DNA of 64,000 bases from Pedobacter fastidiosus (lineage in GTDB: Bacteria > Bacteroidota > Bacteroidia > Sphingobacteriales > Sphingobacteriaceae). The notes beneath the pieces were generated by a model. The model was given only the letters and a program-made list of their open reading frames with translations, made no database searches and was not told where the DNA came from. The stretch spans positions 168,922-232,921 of the forward strand of contig NZ_JACRYL010000002.1 in the NCBI RefSeq assembly GCF_014306625.1, given 5' to 3'. Made by a program: the position numbers and the translations under genes. Shown piece by piece: positions 57,970 through 64,000 of the stretch (its first letter is position 1; each line of letters opens with the position of its first letter).

Positions 57970-58353
57970 CTATAAAACCAATTCATCGTGCAACTTCAGC
58001 ATGGTTTCATTAGGATCGATACAAAAACCAGGATGAACTTTAGAACACTGTAAAACCGTACTTCGCGTTGCTGTTAACCATCTAAAACGCGATGGCTGAT
58101 CATATTTGCCAATCGGCCCTGAACCATCTAGTCCATTGCTAATTCTTTCGAAAGCAGTAAGATTAGCGGTTAATTCATCAATATCGATTTCTTTTGAAAA
58201 AGCATTTATCTTGTTTTTATCCAAATAAAAAATGCTTTGAAGAAATTTCTTTTTAGCACAGAACAAAATAATGCCCACATTAAAAAATTCTTCGCGTTCT
58301 ACCCTTGGCATTACCCGGATTACAGCATACTCAAATAAGAATTTCTCTTGCAT
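57970..58353 (-). CDS. DUF3037 protein
   Basis: 127 residues. The N terminus FEYAVIRVMPRVEREEFFNVGIILFC is the hallmark of DUF3037, and the later RFRWLTATRSTVLQCSKVHPGFC is also typical. No function is known. Its start codon lies 23 bp inside the end of the HipA-like kinase gene, and the same pairing recurs in other bacteria as far as I recall, so the two products probably act together. Confidence 0.8.
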   Translation of the reverse strand: MQEKFLFEYAVIRVMPRVEREEFFNVGIILFCAKKKFLQSIFYLDKNKINAFSKEIDIDELTANLTAFERISNGLDGSGPIGKYDQPSRFRWLTATRSTVLQCSKVHPGFCIDPNETMLKLHDELVL

Positions 58354-59128
58354 GCTGTGCTTCTTTTAAAAATATATCAGAATGTGCCAATCGCTTTTCT
58401 AAAAAATACGCGTAAGCATTACGGTGTTCTTCTTTGGTTTCAAAATTTGTTTCCCCTTCTAGCCATTCATCAAGAATTAAATTGATTACGGCTCGAATTT
58501 TTTCGGCATTCAAAATTGCGCTGAATTCTTGATCAACCAATTCTAACTCTGAAGCCCAGGGTAATAAAACATGGTCTTTAACCAAAACGAATGGTCTTTC
58601 GGCTTGCTCTTTCCAATTTTGCCAAGAATGATGAAAGTACAATGCAGCACCATGATCGATTAACCAAAGTTCTTTATGCCACAACAACATATTGGTATTG
58701 CGACAAGTGCGATCCATATTGGTTAAAAAACAATCTAGCCACACAATTTGTGATGCCAATTTGGAATCAACCTCAGTAACGGTTGGATCGAAAGTAATTG
58801 CTCCAGAAAGATAATGTAAAGCTAAGTTTAAACCCACGCTTGCTTTTAATAAATCCTGAATTTCTTCGTCGGGTTCGGTGCGACCGAAAGCTTCATCTAA
58901 GTTTGCAAAAACAAGTTCGGGAATGCGTAAACCAAGAATCCTGGCAATTTCGCCACCAATTAATTCGGCAATTAAGGCTCTTGTACCCTGGCCTGCGCCT
59001 CGAAATTTTAAAACATATAAAAAACCATCGTCGGCTTCGGCAATGGCAGGCATAGATCCACCTTCTCGCAAAGGCGTAACATATCTGGTAACGTTAACAG
59101 TTCTTAATTCTAATGGAAAATTATTCAT
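58331..59128 (-). CDS. HipA-like protein kinase
   Basis: 265 residues, shorter than E. coli HipA (440) and without its N-subdomain. ATP-binding Lys is in FLYVLKFRGAGQGTRALIAEL. The catalytic loop NMDRTCRNTNMLLW follows the HipA pattern NxDRxxxNxNxL, and the metal-binding Asp is in WLIDHGAALYF. It is likely an active Ser/Thr kinase. No HipB-type antitoxin is adjacent; instead it overlaps a DUF3037 gene by 23 bp. The target is unknown. Confidence 0.8.
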   Translation of the reverse strand: MNNFPLELRTVNVTRYVTPLREGGSMPAIAEADDGFLYVLKFRGAGQGTRALIAELIGGEIARILGLRIPELVFANLDEAFGRTEPDEEIQDLLKASVGLNLALHYLSGAITFDPTVTEVDSKLASQIVWLDCFLTNMDRTCRNTNMLLWHKELWLIDHGAALYFHHSWQNWKEQAERPFVLVKDHVLLPWASELELVDQEFSAILNAEKIRAVINLILDEWLEGETNFETKEEHRNAYAYFLEKRLAHSDIFLKEAQHAREILI

Positions 59129-59176
59129 AATGGCGATAGATGGGTTTTAAAAAAATTACCCATTCTAAACTTTCCA

Positions 59177-59184
59177 CAAATTTA
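59177..59184 (-). promoter_or_regulatory. -7 promoter element of the HipA-like/DUF3037 unit
   Basis: TAAATTTG on the minus strand matches TAnnTTTG, 48 bp before the ATG at 59128. A CAAA (TTTG on minus) lies 24 bp further upstream, longer than the usual 19. Confidence 0.4.
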
Positions 59185-59234
59185 ACAGAAATCCATTAAT
59201 AATCCGATCAAAGAATTTAAGACGAGAATTAAAG

Positions 59235-59423
59235 CTAATCGTGACCTAAATAAGCATTTCCGGCAGGAGTCATTGCTGAAGACCATTGTACAGCATCACG
59301 ATTAATGGTTATTAAACCCATGCTTTCTAGTTCTTCGTATTTCTCTTCCATTCCACCCAAAACTGAAGAACTTACCTGTTGGTTGATTACCTCAAGTAGA
59401 GATAAAATTTCTGCTCTTTCCAT
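59235..59423 (-). CDS. Small hypothetical protein, winged-helix-like end
   Basis: 62 residues (MERAEILSLLEVINQQVSSS...). The C-terminal half, YEELESMGLITINRD followed by MTPAGNAYL, reads like the end of a winged-helix DNA-binding domain, but the recognition helix is not clear. Clear ATG. It lies upstream of the HipA-like gene on the same strand, with 106 bp between. No family recognised. Confidence 0.5.
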   Translation of the reverse strand: MERAEILSLLEVINQQVSSSVLGGMEEKYEELESMGLITINRDAVQWSSAMTPAGNAYLGHD

Positions 59424-59546
59424 AATGATATAATCGATTAAATTTCTAAATAAACATAAATGTAATCAAAATGTTTATGGCTTAAGTAAAACATTCTTAA
59501 CGATTTGAGGTTCTCTAAATAATTCAATTTTCAATTGTTCATCCCT

Positions 59547-59924
59547 ATGGAAACCCACATTTGCTATATTTTTATTTTAGCGCTCCCCGTTGCCTGCATT
59601 GCATGGACGGTTACAAAAGAGGAAATTTTTAAAGAAGCGAGAGAATTTTGTGTAGATAAATCGAAAAGTTGCAATAAACTAGTTAAACGAAAATTCTTCT
59701 ACGTTTTTACCTGCGAATATTGCTTCAGCCATTACGTTACGATACTGATCTTATTCATCACAAAATTTACGCTACTTTACAACGATTGGCGAGGTTATAT
59801 TTTAGCAGGATTCTCAATCATTTGGATTGCGAATGTTTATATGAGTTTGTATAACATTATACGGATTGATTTAAAGAAAGAAAAAATAAGAGTTGCCAAA
59901 GAAGAATCTGAATTGAAGCAATAA
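59547..59924 (+). CDS. Small membrane protein, DUF1360-like
   Basis: About 125 residues with three hydrophobic segments. The central CEYCFSHYV motif after a basic linker resembles DUF1360-type membrane proteins (CPYCxxHW), function unknown. The C terminus is charged (KKEKIRVAKEESELKQ). The ATG at 59547 is preferred over the TTG at 59535. It is the first of three plus-strand genes ending in the Nei-type glycosylase. Confidence 0.6.
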   Translation: METHICYIFILALPVACIAWTVTKEEIFKEAREFCVDKSKSCNKLVKRKFFYVFTCEYCFSHYVTILILFITKFTLLYNDWRGYILAGFSIIWIANVYMSLYNIIRIDLKKEKIRVAKEESELKQ

Positions 59925-59953
59925 TTAAATTTCTTATTTCTAAGTTTTCTTTC

Positions 59954-60157
59954 ATGTCTTCTTCTGTTATTGATCATTTCAGTTACGATGTTGCCACAAA
60001 AACATTAAAAATAACCTTTTTAACCGGAATGGTTTACCTCTATAAAAACGTTCCGAACAAAACTTTCGAAGCGATGAAAACATCAATATCAAAAGGGAAA
60101 TATTTTAATTCTATGATTAAAGGAAATTTCAAGTTCAAAAAATTAAAGTTCGAATAA
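59954..60157 (+). CDS. KTSC-domain protein
   Basis: 67-residue KTSC domain. The core MVYLYKNVPNKTFEAMKTSISKGKYFNSMIKGNFKFKKL follows the family pattern of YxxVP and a Ser-Lys-Gly-x-x-x-Asn turn. KTSC domains are linked to RNA metabolism or occur alone; function is not established. One base separates it from the next gene. Confidence 0.8.
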   Translation: MSSSVIDHFSYDVATKTLKITFLTGMVYLYKNVPNKTFEAMKTSISKGKYFNSMIKGNFKFKKLKFE

Positions 60158-60158
60158 T

Positions 60159-60896
60159 ATGCCTGAAGGTCCATCAATCGTTATTTTAAAAGAATTAATA
60201 GCAGAGTTGCATCTGCACAAGCCTGAGATAATTGAAGTTGCCGGCAACGTGAAAACCATTGATAAGGATAGATTGCTCCATCAAAAAATTCAGGAATTTA
60301 GAAGTTGGGGGAAACATTTCTTAATCTGCTTCAATGATTTTACCATCCGGATTCATTTTATGCTATTTGGAACTTACCTAATAAACGACACCAAAAAAAC
60401 CGCTTTGAAATTGGGCTTAACTTTTAAAAAGGATGAACTGAATTTTTACACCTGTAAAGTTGATTTATTAGAAGGCAAAGCCGATGTTTTATATGATTGG
60501 ACTACCGATATTATGGCTGATGAATGGGATAGTAAAAAGGCAATTAAGAAGTTAAAAGAAGATCCAGAATCCTACGTTTGTGATATATTATTGGATCAAC
60601 ATATATTTGCAGGTGTTGGTAATATTATAAAAAATGAAATACTGTATCGATCAAGAATCCATCCTTTGAGTAAGATTAAAGATTTGCCACCAGCCAAAAT
60701 AAAAGAACTAATTAAAGAAGCTAGGCATTATAGTTTTGATTTTTTAAAATGGAAAAAGGAAAATACGCTAAGCAAACACTGGGAAGTTTACAGTCAGAAA
60801 CTTTGCCCGAATGGTCATCCAATAGAAAAAAAAGAATTAGGAAAAACACACAGGCAAAGTTACTATTGTAGTATCTGTCAAAAAAAGTACGACTAA
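60159..60896 (+). CDS. Fpg/Nei-family DNA glycosylase
   Basis: 245 residues. The N-terminal MPEGPSIVIL supplies the catalytic Pro2 and Glu3 of the family, and SWGKHFLICF carries the conserved Lys. An H2TH segment lies around LDQHIFAGVGNIIKNEILYRSRIHP. The zinc finger is atypical: the first pair reads CPNGH and the second CSICQ. It removes damaged bases; the subfamily (Nei or Fpg) is uncertain. It ends 3 bp before the convergent M20 gene. Confidence 0.88.
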   Translation: MPEGPSIVILKELIAELHLHKPEIIEVAGNVKTIDKDRLLHQKIQEFRSWGKHFLICFNDFTIRIHFMLFGTYLINDTKKTALKLGLTFKKDELNFYTCKVDLLEGKADVLYDWTTDIMADEWDSKKAIKKLKEDPESYVCDILLDQHIFAGVGNIIKNEILYRSRIHPLSKIKDLPPAKIKELIKEARHYSFDFLKWKKENTLSKHWEVYSQKLCPNGHPIEKKELGKTHRQSYYCSICQKKYD

Positions 60897-60899
60897 ATT

Positions 60900-62042
60900 T
60901 TATTTAAAAAACAATTTCCTATTGGGCAAAATTGGTTGATTATCGAGCATTAAATTTTCGAGTAATTGAATGTAAATGTTAATGCCTTCTTCTATTTCTT
61001 CAATTAAAATAAACTCATCGGCAGTATGCGATCTTGCTGAATCTCCAGGTCCCATTTTTACAGATGGCAGATCCAGCCAGCCTTGATCTGAACTGGTAGG
61101 CGATACATAAGTTTTTCTTCCTATTGCTAAGCCTGCAACAACCAATGGATGCAGAACATCGATATTGGATGGATTTAAAACATTTGGCCTAACATTAAAA
61201 TCGCAACTGGTGTGATTGATTATGGTGTTAAGGATTTCTTTTTCAGAGTAGCTATGGTCGAAACGAATATCGACCGTAAAACTGCATTCTCCGGGAACAA
61301 TATTATGCTGCAGGCCAGCATTTATTTGAGTAACCGAAAGTTTAACAGGGTTTGGAAGATTATCCTCTATGGGAAAATTGTAGTGAGCAAACCAATCAAT
61401 ATCCTTTATTGCTTTATAAATCGCATTATCGCCTTCTTCTCTTGCTGCATGGCCAGACCTTCCTCTAGAAATGCAATCTATAACCATTGATCCTTTTTCG
61501 GCAATGGCCATATCCATCTTTGTGGGTTCGCCAACTATTGCGCAACTTATGGGTTTTAAATCGTTCAGAATACTTCTAATCCCATTCAAACCAGAATTTT
61601 CTTCTTCTCCGGTTGCAGCAAGGCAAATGTTAAAAGGCAAATCTTCTCGTTCGTATAAATAAACAAATGCTGTAATTAACGAAACTAATGATGCACCAGC
61701 ATCGTTACTGCCTAAGCCATAAATCTTATCATTTTCTACAATTGGCAGAAATGGGTTTAATGTATATTGTTCATTCGGTTTAACCGTATCGTGATGGGAG
61801 TTTAATAAAATTGTCGGTTTACTTTCTTTAAAATATTTATTGTAGCACCATATATTGTTATATTTCCTTAATGTAGAAATTGATTTTTCATTTAAGAAAG
61901 TCTCAATAATATCTGCTGTTGTTCCTTCTTCACCACTAAATGATGGCGTAGAAATTAAATCTTTTAAAAGATGTATGGCTTGATTGTAGGCTAAATTTAA
62001 ATCTGGTTGAGTTATAGCTTTACGGCTTACTGTTAAGTTCAT
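60900..62042 (-). CDS. M20 metallo-deacylase, ArgE-like
   Basis: 380 residues. Metal ligands are His and Asp in LLNSHHDTVKP, Asp in GLGSNDAGAS, Glu pair in ATGEEENSG, Glu in VGEPTKMD, and His near the C terminus in HTADEF. This is the family of acetylornithine/N-acetylcitrulline deacetylases; in Bacteroidota the arginine route uses N-acyl citrulline. It is 42 bp downstream of a GNAT gene of the type found at the head of Bacteroidota arginine clusters; argG, argC and argB are not in the window. Confidence 0.82.
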   Translation of the reverse strand: MNLTVSRKAITQPDLNLAYNQAIHLLKDLISTPSFSGEEGTTADIIETFLNEKSISTLRKYNNIWCYNKYFKESKPTILLNSHHDTVKPNEQYTLNPFLPIVENDKIYGLGSNDAGASLVSLITAFVYLYEREDLPFNICLAATGEEENSGLNGIRSILNDLKPISCAIVGEPTKMDMAIAEKGSMVIDCISRGRSGHAAREEGDNAIYKAIKDIDWFAHYNFPIEDNLPNPVKLSVTQINAGLQHNIVPGECSFTVDIRFDHSYSEKEILNTIINHTSCDFNVRPNVLNPSNIDVLHPLVVAGLAIGRKTYVSPTSSDQGWLDLPSVKMGPGDSARSHTADEFILIEEIEEGINIYIQLLENLMLDNQPILPNRKLFFK

Positions 62043-62084
62043 TTTTATCTGATTATTTTACTTGATAAATTTTTTAAAACTGAA

Positions 62085-62651
62085 TTACTGGCATGAATCT
62101 GACGAATGCTTTAGCGTTGGATCGAACAACATTGCCGTACATAGGCAATTGCATTTCTTTTTTTGATTAAGAATATCATAGTTAACACAGCTTTTGCAAC
62201 CTTCCCAAAAGTCAAAATCATGTGTAATTTCTGCATAGGTTACGGGCTCAAAACCCAAATCACTATTCATTTTCATTATTGCTGCACCAGAAGTTATGCT
62301 GAATATTTTGGCATTCGGATGAATGCGCCTAGACATTTTAAAAATTCTGTTTTTGATACATTTTGCTACGCCGGAGTTTCTAAATTTCGGTGCAACAATT
62401 AATCCAGAATTGGAAACAAAATTCCCATTTTCCCAAGTTTCAAAATACGAAAACCCTACCCATTCGTTGGTGGTGGTTACCGCAATTACTGCTTTACCCT
62501 CTAAAATTTTTTGAGATATAGATTCTGGGGTTCTCTTTGATATACCAGATCCTCTTGCAATTGCAGAGCTTTCAGTTTCTTTTATTATTTCATTAACATA
62601 TTGTACATCCTCTGGAGTTGCAATACGCACAAAAATTATTCGACTTTCCAT
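62085..62651 (-). CDS. GNAT acyltransferase with Cys-rich tail (arginine-cluster type)
   Basis: 188 residues. The GNAT core includes VAPKFRNSGVAKCIKNRIF, the acyl-CoA loop. A Cys-rich C terminus has CKSC and then CNCLC (FWEGCKSCVNYDILNQKK-CNCLCTAMLFDP). This tail is seen in the GNAT genes that open many Bacteroidota arginine operons, where the enzyme may supply N-acylglutamate. It pairs with the ArgE-like gene downstream. The tail might bind a metal. Confidence 0.75.
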   Translation of the reverse strand: MESRIIFVRIATPEDVQYVNEIIKETESSAIARGSGISKRTPESISQKILEGKAVIAVTTTNEWVGFSYFETWENGNFVSNSGLIVAPKFRNSGVAKCIKNRIFKMSRRIHPNAKIFSITSGAAIMKMNSDLGFEPVTYAEITHDFDFWEGCKSCVNYDILNQKKKCNCLCTAMLFDPTLKHSSDSCQ

Positions 62652-62777
62652 TTTTATTTAAATTTCATGGAAAGCGGTATTCAAAGCTGATGCCTTATAT
62701 TAAAAACAACTAAGAAACCTGTGCTATGAAGTTTAAAACAAATAAAAATATTTTTTGGATAGAGAACTGATTAATCA

Positions 62778-62815
62778 AACCCTTTCATTTTGAAAGGGTT
62801 AGTTTCAAAATGAAA
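62778..62815. repeat. Nested, mutually exclusive inverted repeats
   Basis: AACCCTTTCA (62778-62787) pairs with TGAAAGGGTT (62791-62800). TTTCATTTTGAAA (62783-62795) pairs with TTTCAAAATGAAA (62803-62815), 13 of 13. The two stems share bases and cannot coexist. Confidence 0.75.
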
Positions 62816-62889
62816 ATCATCAACATTAATCAATTATAATTTTAACGTAAAAGAATTGTTAATCTTTTAGGATTTATGGAAAGTAACTC

Positions 62890-62960
62890 TATATTTGTCC
62901 TCGAGAGCGTTAATTTAGATACGGGTATATGGCTTAGGCTGTATGCCCGTTTTTTATTTT
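62890..62960 (+). ncRNA. Candidate small RNA gene with promoter and terminator
   Basis: TATATTTG (62890-62897) matches the -7 consensus exactly; TTAG at 62867-62870, 19 bp upstream, is a weak -33. The predicted transcript starts near 62902. It ends at a 9-bp stem (ACGGGTATA with TATGCCCGT, 62920-62950) followed by TTTTTTATTTT, a plus-strand terminator. This gives an RNA of about 60 nt. No plus-strand gene lies downstream to be regulated in cis; idi is convergent. An ATG frame of 28 codons also spans it (from 62877). The remainder of the gap from 62652 holds the nested inverted repeats and AT-rich sequence. Confidence 0.5.
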
Positions 62961-63478
62961 GAAGCAATTTCTAAGTAGCTTATAACTTTATCCAAGCATA
63001 TTTTAAGCCAAGGCGTATACAGTTCTGGATGAATATTGATATCAGCTTTTAAAAAAGCCAAATCCACATATTTATAGCTTTCTACTTCTTCTGTATTAAT
63101 TATTGGAAGCTGATTAGAGATTCCGAAAAAAACATGGTCAAGCTCATGTTCTGTCAATCCCTCCTCAAATTCGGCTCGGTAAGTAAAATTGAAAATATAA
63201 TCTAAATCACAGACCATCCCCATTTCTTCCAAAAGTCTTCTGTTTGCAGCATCAAGATTGTTTTCGCCAACACGAGGATGACTGCAACAGGTATTCGTCC
63301 ATAAACCGCCAGAATGATATTTACTTACTGCCCTTTGTTGCAACAACAATTCGTTATTAGTGTTAAAAATAAATATAGAAAATGCTCTATGAAGCGCACC
63401 TTTTTCGTGAGCCTCCATTTTTTCCATCTGCCCTATCGGCAAATCATTTTTATCAACTAATATAACCTGTTCGTTCAT
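62954..63478 (-). CDS. idi: Isopentenyl-diphosphate delta-isomerase, type 1
   Basis: 174-residue Nudix-fold enzyme interconverting IPP and DMAPP. The active-site Cys lies in WTNTCCSHPRVGE, the metal site in the Nudix-like ANRRLLEEMGMVCDL, and the catalytic Glu in EHELDHVFFG. It is 18 bp downstream of crtB on the same strand, consistent with a carotenoid operon continuing past the right edge. Confidence 0.96.
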   Translation of the reverse strand: MNEQVILVDKNDLPIGQMEKMEAHEKGALHRAFSIFIFNTNNELLLQQRAVSKYHSGGLWTNTCCSHPRVGENNLDAANRRLLEEMGMVCDLDYIFNFTYRAEFEEGLTEHELDHVFFGISNQLPIINTEEVESYKYVDLAFLKADINIHPELYTPWLKICLDKVISYLEIASK

Positions 63479-63496
63479 TTAATAATTGTAGGTTTT

Positions 63497-64000
63497 TTAA
63501 ATAACATTTAGCTTATGGCGAATTACAGAATCAAACATCAAACCTATTTTATGATGGTTCGGAATACGGATTCTTTCAGTCATAATTCGTTCTGCCGTTA
63601 ACCCCTTAATTTTGTTAAAAAGCTTTTTGTAGTAAATATAAGCTAAGTAAACCCCATTTCTAGAGCACAAAGGTAACATTTTGATTCCAATCAGCGCTTC
63701 CTTAAACTCGGCTTCTATTTCTTCTTCAATCTGTTTTTTCTGATTATCACAAAACAAAGCCAAATCTACATTAGGAAAATAACTTCTGTTTAAAGCTTGA
63801 TGATCTGCTTTGACATCCCTCAAAAAATTCACTTTTTGAAACGCCGAGCCCAACTTCATTGCATACGGTTTTAATCGTTCGTATTCTTTCTGATCACCTT
63901 TGGTAAAAACTTTAAGGCACATTAAACCAACTACCTCTGCCGATCCTAAAACATAAGTATCATAAAGCTCTGGAGTATAGGTTTGCTCGCATAAATCCAT
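63497..64000 (-). CDS. crtB: Phytoene/squalene synthase family protein, partial
   Basis: 167 residues visible; the N-terminal part with the first Asp-rich motif is outside the window, so the Met at the edge is internal. The second motif NFLRDVKADHQ and the preceding DTYVLGSAEVVGLMC are typical of the trans-isoprenyl diphosphate synthases that condense two GGPP (phytoene) or FPP. With idi following, phytoene synthase of carotenoid biosynthesis is most likely. Confidence 0.88.
   Translation of the reverse strand: MDLCEQTYTPELYDTYVLGSAEVVGLMCLKVFTKGDQKEYERLKPYAMKLGSAFQKVNFLRDVKADHQALNRSYFPNVDLALFCDNQKKQIEEEIEAEFKEALIGIKMLPLCSRNGVYLAYIYYKKLFNKIKGLTAERIMTERIRIPNHHKIGLMFDSVIRHKLNVI

Noticed and set aside
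62877..62963. 28-codon plus-strand ORF over the candidate small RNA
   Set aside because: An ATG with AGGA five bases upstream is present, but the predicted transcription start lies inside the frame and the end is the terminator stem, so it is probably fortuitous.

Overview
The window looks like a chromosome segment of a Bacteroidota bacterium, most likely family Sphingobacteriaceae (Pedobacter-like). This is inferred from the SusC/SusD outer-membrane pair, GLPGLI-like and DUF3857 proteins, many promoters of the TTTG-N19-TAnnTTTG type, AT-rich sequence and dispersed palindromic repeats. No rRNA or tRNA gene, CRISPR array, insertion sequence, prophage or conjugative module was seen. Most of the window is core metabolism and housekeeping; the accessory content is two toxin-antitoxin loci, dispersed repeats and a few unassigned small genes.

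Layout. 0-4 kb: a biliverdin-type bacteriophytochrome kinase, a degenerate HisKA_3-type kinase and a single-domain response regulator, all on the minus strand. 4-9 kb: a DeoR-type regulator divergent from glpD-glpK-glpF (glycerol uptake and oxidation). 9-11 kb: an overlapping exonuclease and CBS/DUF294 nucleotidyltransferase pair. 11-14 kb: the thrS-infC-rpmI-rplT translation operon, with a TTG start on infC. 14-20 kb: a secreted Gly-rich protein, a CCG-domain iron-sulfur protein, an MFS transporter, RecQ, and a HigBA module with a clear promoter and operator. 20-28 kb: a secreted propeller-amidohydrolase, a B12-type radical SAM protein with an unusual CX4CX2C motif, and a small secreted protein flanked by dispersed repeats. 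28-32 kb: purK-purE, with a repeat arm forming the N-terminal codons of purE, followed by MntA-HepT, YqgE and PdxH. 32-37 kb: an orphan SusCD pair. 37-45 kb: a 3-hydroxyacyl-CoA dehydrogenase, RuvB, a GNAT-nitrilase fusion, QueG, an M1 peptidase and an exonuclease. 45-50 kb: a tandem DUF3857/transglutaminase pair in which the first has lost its catalytic residues and the second is frameshifted. 50-64 kb: an SDR protein, an L,D-transpeptidase, TopB, a receiver protein, a UPF1-like helicase, an unknown protein, a DUF3037/HipA-like kinase pair, small proteins, a Nei-type glycosylase, an ArgE/GNAT pair, and the end of a carotenoid cluster (crtB-idi).

The strongest leads are: a candidate tiny RNA gene at about 62902-62960 with its own promoter and terminator; the repeat-derived N terminus of PurE; the overlapping HipA-like kinase/DUF3037 pair; the kinase whose ATP-binding half has decayed; and near-leaderless promoters at pdxH and the HI0933-type flavoprotein gene. 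I found no large novel defence or mobile system. All family names come from motif recognition by eye; no database search was run.
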